From Paeniglutamicibacter gangotriensis Lz1y (GTDB lineage Bacteria; Actinomycetota; Actinomycetes; Actinomycetales; Micrococcaceae), in assembly GCF_000348945.1 (NCBI RefSeq), contig NZ_AOCK01000001.1, positions 372,001 to 436,000 of the forward strand: DNA of 64,000 nucleotides. Reading direction: 5' to 3'. How positions within the stretch are numbered: the first letter of the stretch is position 1; every line of letters begins with the position of its first letter. The position numbers were made by a program, and so were the translations under genes. A model generated the notes under the pieces. It made no database searches. It was not told the origin of the DNA and was given only the letters and a program-made list of their open reading frames with translations. Below are positions 16,537 through 29,329 of the stretch, one piece after another.

Positions 16537-18801
16537 GTGGCCGAGTCAGAAGACACCCACGGGATGGAGAACGAAAACCGTCAACCGATGGTGGAGCGCA
16601 GCCGCTTCGGCGTTTCCGAACGGCGCAAGGATCCGATGATCGAAGGCAACCGCGCCCCGATCACCAGTACGGAACTGAGCAAGGGGCCGGCCGAGCTCAC
16701 CAAGCACCTTGAGCCCAGGGTCAACTGGCGCGTGTTCATCACCGCCGCGGCAATCATCCTGGCGTTCTCGGCCTGGGCCATCATCAACCCGGACAACGCC
16801 GCAGCGATGATGCAGACGGCGGTCTCCTGGATTTCCACCAACCTCGGCTGGTACTACGTTGTCACCGTCACGCTGGTGGTGCTCTTCGTGCTCTGGGTGG
16901 CCTTCTCCAAGGAGGGCAGCGTCCGGTTGGGCCCGGACCATTCGCGGCCGCAGTACAACCTCTTCACCTGGGTGGCCATGCTCTTTGCCGCCGGCGTGGG
17001 TATCGACATGCTTTTCTACTCGGTGACCGGTCCCATTACCCAATTCATCACGCCTTCGGCGGCTGATCCCCAGTCCGCCGCCGCCGCGCAGGACGCGGTG
17101 GTGTGGACGATGTTCCACTACGGAATTGCCGGCTGGTCGATGTATGCGCTGTTGGGCATGGCCATGGGCTACTTTGCCTACCGCTGGGGCATGCCGCTGT
17201 CGATCCGCGCCGCACTCTACCCGCTGCTGGGCAAGCGTGTGCGTGGGGTGACCGGCGATGTCATCGACATCTTCGCGCTGGTCGGCACGGTGTTCGGCGT
17301 GGCAACGTCGATGGGCATCGGCGTGGTGCTGCTAAACGTCGGGTTCTCCTGGCTTTTCGGCATACCCGAGGGGCTGGCCCTGCAGATCGCCCTGGTGCTG
17401 GTGGCGGTCATCATGACCATCGCCGCCTGCACCTCCGGGGTGGACAAGGGCATCCGGCTGGTCTCCGAGCTGAACCTCTGGTCGGCTGCGGCCATGATGC
17501 TCTACATCCTGATCACCGGCAAGACCTCCTTCCTGCTCACCGCGCTGGTGGAGAACATCGGCCGCTTCGTCTTCACCCTGCCCGAGCGCACGTTGCAGAC
17601 CTTCGCCTACGAGGAAGGCGGCTCGGAGTGGATGGCCGGCTGGACGCTCTTCTTCTGGGCGTTCTGGTTGGCCTGGGGCCCGTTTGTCGGGCTGTTTCTG
17701 GCCCGTATCTCGCGTGGGCGCACGCTGCGCGAATTTGTCATCGCCGCGATCACCGCACCGGTGCTGTGCGACTTCTTCATCGTCTCGATCTTCGGAAACA
17801 GCGCCATGTACGAGGTCCTGAACGGAAACACCGAGTTTGCCGAGAAGGCCATCAACAGTCCCGAACACGGGTGGTATGCGCTGTTGGAGATGTTCCCCGG
17901 CGCGCCGTTCCTGATTGGCCTGGCCACGCTCTCGGGCTTGCTCTTCTACCTGACCAGCGCCAATTCCGGCGCGATGGTCATGTCCAACTTCTCCTCCTCG
18001 ATCCCGGACCCGTCCGTGGACGGTGCCAAGTGGCTGCGCATCTTCTGGGCGCTGCTCACCGCGGTGCTGACCGTAGCGATGCTGGTGGCCGGCGGGGTGA
18101 CCACCATGGAACACGCCACGCTGATCTTCGCGCTGCCGGTGACCGTCATCGCGTACCTGGTCATGGCGTCCTTCTCCAAGGTCCTGCGCATGGAGCGAGC
18201 CGAACGCGAGGGCACCGTCATGCGCCGCCGCTCGGTGGCCGCGCACGGCGGAAACGCGCCTGAAAAGACCTGGCGCCAGCGGATGGCGCAGCTGCGTTCC
18301 TACCCGTCCAACAAGGCCGTGGCCCAATTCGTGGAGCGGACCATCCATCCGGCACTGGAAGCGGTCGTGGGGGAGTTCAACGAGCTGGGCTACGAGGCCG
18401 AGCTGACCATCACCCCGAATGCGACGACCGGCATCGACGAGCACACGTTGCTGGTCCACATGCACGACCACCGCAACTTCCACTACCAGGTGGCGGCCAT
18501 GGAGGCTCCAGTCCCGGCGTTCGGTGCCCGCACCGTCTCCCGCGAGGTCGACGTGTACTACCGCCTCGAGGTCTTTACCCAGACCGGTACCGAGGGCTAC
18601 GACCTGATGGGCCTGAGCAAGCAACAAGTCATCAACGACGTGCTGGACCGCTACGAGGCGCACCTCTCGTTCCTGCAGTACTCCTCCGAGCGCGACTATG
18701 CCTCGTTCGTCACCCCGCCGCGTCCGGCCACGGGCATGGTCCCGCAGGTTGATACCTCGGAACCTGACGAGGCCGAGGAGGAAGGCAAGGGGCGGGAATA
18801 G
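16537..18801 (+). CDS. BCCT-family betaine/choline transporter with long C-terminal cytoplasmic domain
   Basis: 754 residues, BetT/OpuD-like secondary transporter with 12 membrane helices between about 65 and 555 and a 200-residue cytoplasmic tail as in the longer BetT-type osmoregulated carriers. Family motifs include GVGIDMLFYSVTGP, the WTMFHYGIAGWSMYALLGMAMGYFAYR segment and TLFFWAFWLAWGPFVGLFLARISRGRT, whose Trp residues form the quaternary-amine site. GTG start with AAGGAG 6 nt upstream. It would bring in choline or glycine betaine for the demethylation genes that follow. About 60 hydrophilic residues precede the first helix. Confidence 0.9.
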   Translation: MAESEDTHGMENENRQPMVERSRFGVSERRKDPMIEGNRAPITSTELSKGPAELTKHLEPRVNWRVFITAAAIILAFSAWAIINPDNAAAMMQTAVSWISTNLGWYYVVTVTLVVLFVLWVAFSKEGSVRLGPDHSRPQYNLFTWVAMLFAAGVGIDMLFYSVTGPITQFITPSAADPQSAAAAQDAVVWTMFHYGIAGWSMYALLGMAMGYFAYRWGMPLSIRAALYPLLGKRVRGVTGDVIDIFALVGTVFGVATSMGIGVVLLNVGFSWLFGIPEGLALQIALVLVAVIMTIAACTSGVDKGIRLVSELNLWSAAAMMLYILITGKTSFLLTALVENIGRFVFTLPERTLQTFAYEEGGSEWMAGWTLFFWAFWLAWGPFVGLFLARISRGRTLREFVIAAITAPVLCDFFIVSIFGNSAMYEVLNGNTEFAEKAINSPEHGWYALLEMFPGAPFLIGLATLSGLLFYLTSANSGAMVMSNFSSSIPDPSVDGAKWLRIFWALLTAVLTVAMLVAGGVTTMEHATLIFALPVTVIAYLVMASFSKVLRMERAEREGTVMRRRSVAAHGGNAPEKTWRQRMAQLRSYPSNKAVAQFVERTIHPALEAVVGEFNELGYEAELTITPNATTGIDEHTLLVHMHDHRNFHYQVAAMEAPVPAFGARTVSREVDVYYRLEVFTQTGTEGYDLMGLSKQQVINDVLDRYEAHLSFLQYSSERDYASFVTPPRPATGMVPQVDTSEPDEAEEEGKGRE

Positions 18802-18909
18802 CGGAAGCACCAACCCGGAATCCTTGAAACAAGGCTCTTCCAGGGGGCGATCCAGTCGGGAGGTCGGGGCATTTGCGCGCTGGGTGTGCCGCCGATCTGA
18901 CCCGCCGTT

Positions 18910-18945
18910 TTGTCTTGTCCCCAGTCATGCCCGGGGACAGGACAA
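18910..18945. terminator. Candidate terminator after BCCT gene
   Basis: 13-bp stem with one G-T pair (18910-18922 with 18933-18945; arm TTGTCTTGTCCCC), 10-nt loop, 108 bp after the transporter stop. No T-run on the plus strand. Confidence 0.45.
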
Positions 18946-19043
18946 TGGTCGTTGTGTCGCCCGGTGATGTTTGCCGCCGAGGTGAAAACGGGCCGACCAG
19001 TTTTCTGCCGGCCCACCCACGAAATCCCGTTTCACAAAAACCA

Positions 19044-19073
19044 TTGACTCCTGTGGCTCAGGTCACTTAGAGT
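19044..19073 (+). promoter_or_regulatory. Candidate sigma-70 type promoter for purU-dimethylglycine oxidase operon
   Basis: TTGACT (19044-19049), 18-bp spacer, TAGAGT (19068-19073). It predicts transcription starting near 19080. Confidence 0.55.
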
Positions 19074-19075
19074 CT

Positions 19076-19092
19076 GTTGTATATCAGTTGTA
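19076..19092. promoter_or_regulatory. Candidate GntR operator at the purU transcription start
   Basis: TTGTATATCAGTTGTAT covers the predicted start site. The 8-mer CTGATATA (reverse strand here) also occurs upstream of the gntR gene near 23630, so the GntR protein may bind both. Similarity is short. Confidence 0.35.
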
Positions 19093-19349
19093 TGCCTGAC
19101 GGGGCAGGGTTGGAGCGACACCATTTAGGGGGTTCTGTTGAGAGAAATGCTCGGCGAGTCAGTGGGCGGGTTGAGCCACGAAATCTGGAGACCGATCGCT
19201 TCGCCCGGTGGCGAGATAATCGCCAGCGTGTTGCCCATGGTGGCGAGCTGCTCGCAAGGTCCGCGGTATGAAAACGCGGCAGCCCGGGCCACTGCGTTCA
19301 GCACCGGTGCCGATCCCCAACTGATTCGATAAGCCAAGGAGCATCAGCC

Positions 19350-22860
<3,511 letters not shown>

Positions 22861-22884
22861 TTCCTCGGGCCAGACGCCCCAGAC

Positions 22885-22910
22885 GACCGCCGGGTGGGTC
22901 CCCGGCGGTC
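22885..22910 (+). terminator. Terminator of purU-dmg operon
   Basis: 10-bp GC-rich stem GACCGCCGGG (22885-22894) with 22901-22910, 6-nt loop, followed by TTCTGGTTTA. Also usable by the convergent gntR gene. Confidence 0.75.
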
Positions 22911-22924
22911 TTCTGGTTTAACCC

Positions 22925-23572
22925 CTACAGGGCCTCGCGCACGCGGTTTTCGAAGTGGGTGATGTGCTCCTCGGCCAGGCGTGCAGCCAACTCCGGATCC
23001 CCATCGATGATGGCGCGCAATAGCGCGGTGTGCTCATTAACATGGCTTTGGATGGGTTCGAGCCCGGAAAGTACGAAGTTCCACATGCGCTGGGAAAGGT
23101 AGAAGTACTGGATCAGCGTGGATTCCACGTAACTGTTGCGCATTACCGCATACACGGCGCGGTGCATCTGCCCGTCTAGGTCCACCGAGACCCGGTTCGA
23201 GGCAAAGGACTGGGCCTCGATGTCCGCCAGGCAGGCCCGCAGCATGTCACGGTCCTCATCGGTGGCCTGCTCGGCTGCCCGTCGGGCGGCGAAGGCCTCG
23301 AGCACGCGGCGAGCATCGGAGATGTCTTTGAGATCGCGGATATTAACATCGGCAATGATGGTCCCGCGGCGGGGGAAAACCTTGAGCATCCGGTCCGATT
23401 CCAGGCGTTTGACCGCTTCACGCATCGGGGTCCGGCCGACGGCCAGATCGCGCATCAGCGCCTCCTCATCGAGCGCGCTCCCGGGTGGCAGTCGCATATC
23501 GATGATGCGCTCGCGCAATTCCAGGTAGGCGTGTTCCGCCTGCGTCGTACCCATGGGGACGGTATTTGCCAC
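22925..23572 (-). CDS. GntR-family regulator with FCD domain
   Basis: 215 residues. N-terminal wHTH (AYLELRERIIDMRLPPGSALDEEALMRDLAVGRTPMREAVKRLESDRMLKVFPRRGTIIADV) and C-terminal all-helical FCD effector domain (RVLEAFAARRAAE; DGQMHRAVYAVMRNSYVESTLIQYF; DPELAARLAEEHITHFENRV). GTG start after AAAGGG; an in-frame ATG 18 bp later is possible. Convergent with dmg and followed on the same strand by nothing related, so it probably controls the betaine genes; CTGATATA is shared by its own promoter and that of purU. Confidence 0.88.
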   Translation of the reverse strand: MANTVPMGTTQAEHAYLELRERIIDMRLPPGSALDEEALMRDLAVGRTPMREAVKRLESDRMLKVFPRRGTIIADVNIRDLKDISDARRVLEAFAARRAAEQATDEDRDMLRACLADIEAQSFASNRVSVDLDGQMHRAVYAVMRNSYVESTLIQYFYLSQRMWNFVLSGLEPIQSHVNEHTALLRAIIDGDPELAARLAEEHITHFENRVREAL

Positions 23573-23727
23573 GGTGCCTGGCCCTTTCGCCGAACGTGCG
23601 ATCCGGATATTTATCCGTTCCTAGATATATCAGAGAGTACGGCAAACGAGCGCCGGGCCTTGCCAGCGTGGTGCCGGGGGCCAGGGGGACTTCCACCGGT
23701 CGGCGGCTTCTGCGTTAAAAGGCAACA

Positions 23728-23770
23728 CGGTCGTTGCAGCGCCCCAACGATCTGGGTGCCGCAACGACCG
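23728..23770 (-). terminator. Terminator of fdhA
   Basis: Perfect 10-bp outer stem CGGTCGTTGC (23728-23737) with 23761-23770, plus inner GC pairs; on the minus strand it is followed by a T-rich CCTTTTAA stretch, about 50 nt after the fdhA stop. The rest of 23573-23822 holds no gene. Confidence 0.7.
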
Positions 23771-23822
23771 CACTCACCGGTCTGCTTCATGAATTGCGGA
23801 AAATTCGGCCCCGTGGCCCGGA

Positions 23823-25043
23823 CTAGTTGCTCAGGTAGCCGTTGGGGTCCAGTACATACTTGGTGGCGGCGCCGGCATCGAACTCCGCGTAGCCGCGCGG
23901 GGCCTCTGCCAGGGAGATCGCCTGCGCGTTGACCGCCTTGGCGATGTGGATCCGATCGTGCAGGATGGCCATCATCAGCTGGCGGTTGTACTTCATCACC
24001 GGGCACTGGCCGGTGGTGAAGGACAGGGACTTGGCCCAACCGGTGCCCAGGGACAAGGACAGGTTGCCCTTCTTCGCCGCGTCGTCCGCGGCCCCGGGAT
24101 CCCCGGTGACATACAAGCCCGGGATGCCCAGCGAACCACCGGCGGCGGTGAGATCCATCAGGGAGTTCAGTACCGTCGCCGGGGCTTCTTGAGCTCCGGC
24201 CCCGCCTCCGTGGCCGCGGGCTTCGAAGCCGACCGCGTCGATGCCGCAGTCCACTTCGCGTACGCCCAGGATCTGTTCGATTTGGTCGGCCGGATCTCCG
24301 GCGCCGACGTTGATGGCCTCGCATCCGAAGGAGCGTGCCTGGGCGAGGCGGTCCTCGTTCATATCCCCGACGATGACTACCGCGGCTCCGAGTAGCTGGG
24401 AGGCTGCGGCTGCTGCGAGTCCTACGGGTCCGGCTCCTGCCACATAGACGGTGGAGCCGACGGTGACTCCGGCGCTGACGGCTCCGTGGAATCCGGTGGG
24501 CAGGATGTCCGAGAGCATGGTCAGGTCCATGATTTTTTCGAGTGCTTGGTCCCGGTCGGGGAACTTGAGCAGGTTCCAGTCGGCGTAGGGGACTAGTACG
24601 TATTCGGCTTGTCCGCCGACCCAGCCGCCCATGTCCACGTAGCCGTAGGCGGAGCCTGGTCGGTCGGGGTTTACGTTGAGGCAGATTCCGGTTTTGGCTT
24701 CCTTGCAGTTGCGGCAGCGTCCGCAGGAGATGTTGAAGGGGACCGAGACGATGTCTCCGACCTTGATGAATTCGACGTCGGGTCCGGTTTCGATGACTTC
24801 GCCGGTGATTTCGTGTCCGAGGACTAGGTCGGCCGGGGCGGTGGTGCGGCCGCGGACCATATGTTGGTCTGAGCCGCAGATGTTGGTGGTGACGGTGCGC
24901 AGGATGACTCCGTGCGGGACCTTTCGGCCCACGTTGGCCGGGTTCACCCCCGGCCCGTCTTTGAGTTCGAAGGTGGGATACGGGGTATCAATGACCTCGA
25001 CGACTCCCGGGGACTTGTACGCGACGGCTTTGTTACCTGACAT
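23823..25043 (-). CDS. fdhA: Glutathione-independent formaldehyde dehydrogenase
   Basis: 406 residues, zinc-type medium-chain dehydrogenase close in length to Pseudomonas FdhA (about 399). Catalytic zinc site NICGSDQH with GHEITGEV; structural zinc cysteines in ISCGRCRNCKEAKTGICL; Rossmann motif VAGAGPVGLAAAAASQLLGA; the long FdhA-specific segment after IDAVGFEARGHG. It oxidises formaldehyde to formate with NAD. Formaldehyde is released by GbcAB and sarcosine oxidation, so the location fits detoxification. Same strand as gbcAB, 220 bp downstream. Confidence 0.93.
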   Translation of the reverse strand: MSGNKAVAYKSPGVVEVIDTPYPTFELKDGPGVNPANVGRKVPHGVILRTVTTNICGSDQHMVRGRTTAPADLVLGHEITGEVIETGPDVEFIKVGDIVSVPFNISCGRCRNCKEAKTGICLNVNPDRPGSAYGYVDMGGWVGGQAEYVLVPYADWNLLKFPDRDQALEKIMDLTMLSDILPTGFHGAVSAGVTVGSTVYVAGAGPVGLAAAAASQLLGAAVVIVGDMNEDRLAQARSFGCEAINVGAGDPADQIEQILGVREVDCGIDAVGFEARGHGGGAGAQEAPATVLNSLMDLTAAGGSLGIPGLYVTGDPGAADDAAKKGNLSLSLGTGWAKSLSFTTGQCPVMKYNRQLMMAILHDRIHIAKAVNAQAISLAEAPRGYAEFDAGAATKYVLDPNGYLSN

Positions 25044-25263
25044 TGAATGGCTCCTTTGCGTTGGTGATCAAGCGTTTACGGTGGCCCTGGCTGTGCCAGA
25101 GTGCCGTTGAAGGTAGTGGTTGTCGGTTTCCGTGAAGACATTTGCGTCAGTTGCTGCGCGTTGCGCATTCATCCTGTGATCGCCGCCAAGGGCCTGAGAC
25201 CAAACAATGGAGCCAGATACATGCGGCGGCTGATCTCGGCCAACCCCGAGCGACAGGAAGGGG

Positions 25264-26682
25264 CTAGGCATCGATCACCAGATCGGTTTGCGCCGTCGAG
25301 CAGCACGGGAGGAACTTGCCGGCGTCGATTTCCCTGGCCCGGATCCCTCCCTGGTGGTTCATGTCAACGTCGCCGTACAGCTTGACGACCTTGCAGGAGC
25401 CGCACATGCCTTCTTGGCAATTGGCCCCGATCCTGACACCGGCTTGTTGGGCAATGCCCAGGATCTTTTCTTCGGGATTGATCAGGACGTTGAGGCCGGT
25501 GCGCACAAAGGACATGGTGAGGCTTCCGGTTCCGACGGTCTCGAACGCCGAAATATCGGGGCCGTCGGTGTCCAGTGTTTCTTCCGCTTCGGCTTCGGGG
25601 GCTTCGGGTTCGGACATGGCGGGGTCGGCCGCTTCCAGTGGCAGGCCCTCGGACTCCAGCGGTCCCTCGGCATCGTAGCCCGGTTCGTAGATTCCGAAGG
25701 CAGCGGGCTGGTTGTCGTAGTAGTCCTCCGCGGAGTCGGCGATTTCCTCGGCGATTTCTTCCGCAATGTCCCCGGCCAGCGCGACCTCTGCCTGGTATTC
25801 CATTCTCGTCTGGCGGTCGCCGGAGAAGTACTCCATGTGGATGGAGGTATCGTCGACGCCGACCGCTGCCAGCAGCTCGGAGACGTTGTTCAGGTACCCC
25901 TCGGGGCCGCAGGCATAGACCTGGCGTCCGTTTGCATCTGGTGCCACCTCGTCGAGCATGGCGGTGGTCATCCGCCCGGTCAGGCCTTCCCACCCCTCGT
26001 ACGTGCCGCGGTCGCCTAGGGAGTAAAAGACCTTGACGCGCGAATCTACGGTGGCGATGTAGGCCAACTCCTGATGGAAGGCGAAGGCGCCTGGCGCGGC
26101 ACCGTGGTAGAGCACCACGACATCGGCCTGGCCGGGCAAGGAATGGATGGTCCGCAGCATGGACATGATGGGGGTGATGCCGGCGCCGGCGGCCAGTAAG
26201 AGGTAACGTGCCCGCCGGTCGACGTCGGGCAGGTGGAATGCCCCGACCGGTCCGAGCATCTCGAGTACCGTGCCGGGGCCGACGTTTTCGTGCACCCACT
26301 GCGAGACCAGGCCCTTGGGGTCGCGTTTGATCGTGACGTCGAAGGTCCACGGTTTGGTGGGCGAACTGGATAACGAGTAGCTGCGGTCCGCCGGGTCCTG
26401 GTCTTCGCCGTTCACGGGAAAAGAAATGTTCAGGTATTGGCCCGGTCGAAACGCCAGGGGCGCTCCGTCGACGCGGCGGAACAGGAAGGTCAGCATTCCG
26501 CCGGCCTCCGGAACGATCTCGACGCACTCGGCCAGAAACTCCTGCGGATGCCAGGGGCCCAGAGCGCGGGCGGCACTGGCCGGGCCCTCGGTGCTGCCCA
26601 GCACCCGGTTCCACGGCATTTCCAGGCCACGGATGCGCTGAGGTTGCTGAGGTGGCGCGGTGATGGTGGTGCTCTCGCTCAT
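25264..26682 (-). CDS. gbcB: Glycine betaine demethylase reductase subunit, with acidic interdomain insert
   Basis: 472 residues. FAD-binding barrel (FRPGQYLNISFPV, RSYSLSSSP), NAD domain (LLLAAGAGITPIMSM; VYACGPEGYLNNV) and a C-terminal [2Fe-2S] ferredoxin domain with C422, C427, C430 and C460 (NCQEGMCGSCKVV ... PCC). Between reductase and ferredoxin, residues about 305-378 are an Asp/Glu-rich insert (AEEIAEEIADSAEDYYD, then Pro/Glu runs) longer than I expect for GbcB. Start at ATG 26682, overlapping the gbcA stop as ATGA. It delivers NADH electrons to GbcA. Confidence 0.88.
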   Translation of the reverse strand: MSESTTITAPPQQPQRIRGLEMPWNRVLGSTEGPASAARALGPWHPQEFLAECVEIVPEAGGMLTFLFRRVDGAPLAFRPGQYLNISFPVNGEDQDPADRSYSLSSSPTKPWTFDVTIKRDPKGLVSQWVHENVGPGTVLEMLGPVGAFHLPDVDRRARYLLLAAGAGITPIMSMLRTIHSLPGQADVVVLYHGAAPGAFAFHQELAYIATVDSRVKVFYSLGDRGTYEGWEGLTGRMTTAMLDEVAPDANGRQVYACGPEGYLNNVSELLAAVGVDDTSIHMEYFSGDRQTRMEYQAEVALAGDIAEEIAEEIADSAEDYYDNQPAAFGIYEPGYDAEGPLESEGLPLEAADPAMSEPEAPEAEAEETLDTDGPDISAFETVGTGSLTMSFVRTGLNVLINPEEKILGIAQQAGVRIGANCQEGMCGSCKVVKLYGDVDMNHQGGIRAREIDAGKFLPCCSTAQTDLVIDA

Positions 26683-27983
26683 GCCAGGTGCTCCTGCACC
26701 CGCTGCACGTACCAATTGATGAAGGCCTCGACCTGGTATTCGCTCTTCATGTACGGGCCCGGCTCATAGACCGGGCTGTTGGCGCCGGCTTGGCAGAGTT
26801 CGACAAACGCCTTGTCCTGCAGGTTGGTCTGCTTCCACGTGTGGGTGAGCTTCTCGAGGTCGTAGTCATCGCCTTCGACGGCGTCATCTGCCACCAGCCA
26901 GGTGGTGCGCACCAGGGTTTGGTGCTCATTGATGGGGAACACGGCGAAGGTGACGACGTGGTCACTGAGGAAGTGAAACCAGCTGTTGGGCTGCAGGTGC
27001 ATCGAGCAGCGACCGAGTCGGAAATCGCGCAGGTCCCCGAGCAGCTTCTTGGAGAGCCGGTGCCCATCGGGTGAAAACGATTCGCCGTCGCCATCGAGGG
27101 ACTCGCGGGAGATGCGGATTCCCGCCACTCGGGTATCGAGTTCCTCGAAGACTTCGTAGGGAATGCCATAGCGTTGGCAGCGCTTTTCAAGCGCTGCTTG
27201 GGCTTGGGTGTTGCGATCCCAAACTTCTTCCAGATGCGCCGGGACGAGGCCCTCGGTCAGGCCCCAGGTGGGGAAGAGGGAGCAAGCCAACTCCGGGTGG
27301 CCATCGCAGTGGTAGCACTCCCGGTTGTTCTCCATGACCAGCTTCCAGTTGGCCTCTTCGATGATGTTTTGCTGATAGGCCACCTTGGTCTTGGGCAAGT
27401 CGTGGGGCGCGAGGTAGGGCTCGAAGATCTTTGCTGTTTCCTCGAAGTCCGCCGGCGGCTCGTCCGCCATGCAGACGAAGATGAGTCCGGCGTACTCACG
27501 GCCGTGGGCCCGCTTGAGACCGAAGCAGCTCTTGTCGAACTTGGTTTCCCCGGGGGCCGATGCGTGGATCAAGTTGCCCTCGGGGGAGTAGGTCCAGGAA
27601 TGGTAGCCGCACACCAGATTTCCGGTGCTTCCGGTGGATTCGGTCAAGACCCGCGCGCCGCGGTGGCGGCACACGTTGTGCAAGACATTCACGCCGCCCT
27701 CGTCATTTCGCAAGACGATCAAAGAATACGGGCCATAGTCGACGGTGACGTAGTCCCCTGGTTCTGGGAGTTCGGCAACACTTGCGGCAAAAATCCAGTG
27801 TTGGCCAAAAATGGCGTGCATGTCGATCTTGAAGATCGCTGGATCGGTGTAGAAGGGGGCATCGAGGGAATGGCCTTCGAGCCGGTTCTCAAAGAGTTCG
27901 GTGATTTCCGCCAGTTGCTCGGCCGGCAAGGACGAAGCGAGCTTGCCGCGTGAATTGAGCGGCAGGTTCACTGATACAGACAT
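26679..27983 (-). CDS. gbcA: Glycine betaine demethylase oxygenase subunit (Rieske)
   Basis: 434 residues. Rieske cluster C105-x-H107 and C125-x2-H128 (NVCRHRGARVL ... CGYHSW); mononuclear iron site in MENNRECYHCDGHPEL, the pattern of GbcA and stachydrine/carnitine oxygenases. It removes one methyl of glycine betaine as formaldehyde, giving dimethylglycine, the substrate of the nearby oxidase. The ATG at 27983 follows GAGGAG; a 42-residue in-frame extension has no homology. Divergent from a LysR gene that probably regulates it. Confidence 0.9.
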   Translation of the reverse strand: MSVSVNLPLNSRGKLASSLPAEQLAEITELFENRLEGHSLDAPFYTDPAIFKIDMHAIFGQHWIFAASVAELPEPGDYVTVDYGPYSLIVLRNDEGGVNVLHNVCRHRGARVLTESTGSTGNLVCGYHSWTYSPEGNLIHASAPGETKFDKSCFGLKRAHGREYAGLIFVCMADEPPADFEETAKIFEPYLAPHDLPKTKVAYQQNIIEEANWKLVMENNRECYHCDGHPELACSLFPTWGLTEGLVPAHLEEVWDRNTQAQAALEKRCQRYGIPYEVFEELDTRVAGIRISRESLDGDGESFSPDGHRLSKKLLGDLRDFRLGRCSMHLQPNSWFHFLSDHVVTFAVFPINEHQTLVRTTWLVADDAVEGDDYDLEKLTHTWKQTNLQDKAFVELCQAGANSPVYEPGPYMKSEYQVEAFINWYVQRVQEHLA

Positions 27984-28140
27984 TCTTGACTCCTCGGAGG
28001 GCTGGGTCGGCGTCTGATGCGCGGAACTACAAGCGAATTGCTGCGCCGGTGCTACTGAAAGCGTTGCAATCATGAGGTTAGTCACAATTGGGCTGCGGCA
28101 AAAGCGCAAGATTTAGGCGGGAATAGTGCACAATGAGTGC

Positions 28141-29073
28141 ATGATCGATTCACGGCTGACCACGCTCAGGGTGTTTGCCCGGAGCGGGACCGTCGCAGCC
28201 ACCGCGGAGCTCACCGGTTACTCTCCTTCCGCGGTCTCCGCGCAGTTGCGGGAACTGCAACGCGGGCTCGGAATGCAGCTGCTGACGAAGGACGGGCGGG
28301 GCCTGCGTTTGACCGCCACCGGCCGATTTCTGGTGACGGGCTCGGATGCGATGATTGCCGAATGGGAGCGCCTGCGGGCCGCGGCACTGGACGCCGGGGG
28401 ACAGGTGCAATCGAATTTTGGGTTGGCTGGCTTCTCTAGCGCCGCCGCCCAATTGTTGGCGCCGCTTGCCGCCACGCTCCGGTTGGGGCACCCCATGGTC
28501 GAAGTCCAGGTGCTCGAGGCGAATCCGGCGCGATGCTTCGACCTGCTGGTGGCCGAGCGAGTCGATTTGGCCGTCATTGTGGCCATGCAGTCCGACACGC
28601 ACGCCGACGAAGACCACCGCTTCGAGCAGACCACCCTGCTGAACGATCCCCTCGACGTGATCCTTCCCTCCGACCATCGGCTGGCCACACGGAAAACGGT
28701 GACACTCGAAGAGCTCGCAACGGACCCATGGATCACCGAAGCCCCTGGATCCGCCTATCATGCCCTGTTCGTTGCGGCGTTCACGGCAGTCGGGGTGACG
28801 CCGAGAATCGCCCATGAGGCAGTCGAGTGGGAAACCCAGATTGCCTTTGTTGGCGCCGGGTTGGGGGTCGGCCTGCTGCCGCGACTGGCCACCTTGCGCA
28901 GTGCGGAGAATGTCGTTCGACTGCCCCTCTCGGGCCGCGGGAATCCCTCGCGGCGAATTGTCGCTGCGGTCCGCAAGGGGAGCCTCGACTCGCCGCTGAT
29001 CAAGGATTCCCTGGCGATCCTGCAGGCCCGGGCAAAGCGAATCCTCACCGAGCGACTGGAAGACGAGCTGTGA
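28141..29073 (+). CDS. LysR-family transcriptional regulator
   Basis: 310 residues. The N-terminal HTH (RLTTLRVFARSGTVAATAELTGYSPSAVSAQLRELQRGLGMQLL) is complete; the substrate-binding domain follows (VEVQVLEANPARCFDLLVAERVDLAVIV; ALFVAAFTAVGVTPRIAHEAVEWETQIAFVGAGLGVGLLPRLA). Start uncertain: ATG 28141 fits the family, while GTG 28126 and ATG 28132-region codons lie just upstream and no strong ribosome site separates them. Divergent from gbcA (157-bp gap), hence a likely regulator of gbcAB. Confidence 0.85.
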   Translation: MIDSRLTTLRVFARSGTVAATAELTGYSPSAVSAQLRELQRGLGMQLLTKDGRGLRLTATGRFLVTGSDAMIAEWERLRAAALDAGGQVQSNFGLAGFSSAAAQLLAPLAATLRLGHPMVEVQVLEANPARCFDLLVAERVDLAVIVAMQSDTHADEDHRFEQTTLLNDPLDVILPSDHRLATRKTVTLEELATDPWITEAPGSAYHALFVAAFTAVGVTPRIAHEAVEWETQIAFVGAGLGVGLLPRLATLRSAENVVRLPLSGRGNPSRRIVAAVRKGSLDSPLIKDSLAILQARAKRILTERLEDEL

Positions 29074-29329
29074 CGCCGCGGGGCCATGGCCCCGTTGCGT
29101 TTGTGGCAAATACTGGCCCTTTCGCGACGCCGTCGGCACGGGGAGTTCATTACTTTCGTGTGGTTGTGGAAGACCAAGAAGCCAGGGCTGACCTCTCTCT
29201 TTAGACGGGTAGGCATGTCCGCCTCCCGTAGCCCCCTGCGCTTCTCTTGCGTGTTGGAAGGCAGAAGCTGAGAGCCGGGTAGTAGGAAGCGGTTCATCCC
29301 CGGCCGGGCGCCATTCTTATGCAGGCCTC
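29074..29329. other. Intergenic region after lysR
   Basis: No gene seen. A 16-bp perfect palindrome CGGGGCCATGGCCCCG lies at 29079-29094, a few bases after the lysR stop, and may terminate it. The rest has no clear signal. Confidence 0.4.

Larger units (their letters stand above)
18802..19349. other. 548-bp intergenic region and long purU leader
   Basis: No supported gene. It contains a candidate terminator hairpin (18910-18945), a promoter (19044-19073), a start-site operator candidate (19076-19092) and then about 270 nt of transcribed leader before purU. A 64-codon open frame at 19138-19332 has no convincing ribosome site or homology. Confidence 0.6.

Noticed and set aside
17332-18813. 493-codon open frame opposite the BCCT transporter gene
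   Set aside because: Antisense shadow typical of GC-rich genes; His/Gln/Arg-rich, no family motif, while the plus strand encodes a clear membrane transporter.
19138-19332. 64-codon open frame in the purU leader
   Set aside because: TTG start, no convincing ribosome site and no recognisable protein; kept only as part of the leader description.
19080-19349. Glycine or tetrahydrofolate riboswitch before purU
   Set aside because: I could not find the conserved glycine-aptamer core or the THF-riboswitch pairing; only generic stem-loops.
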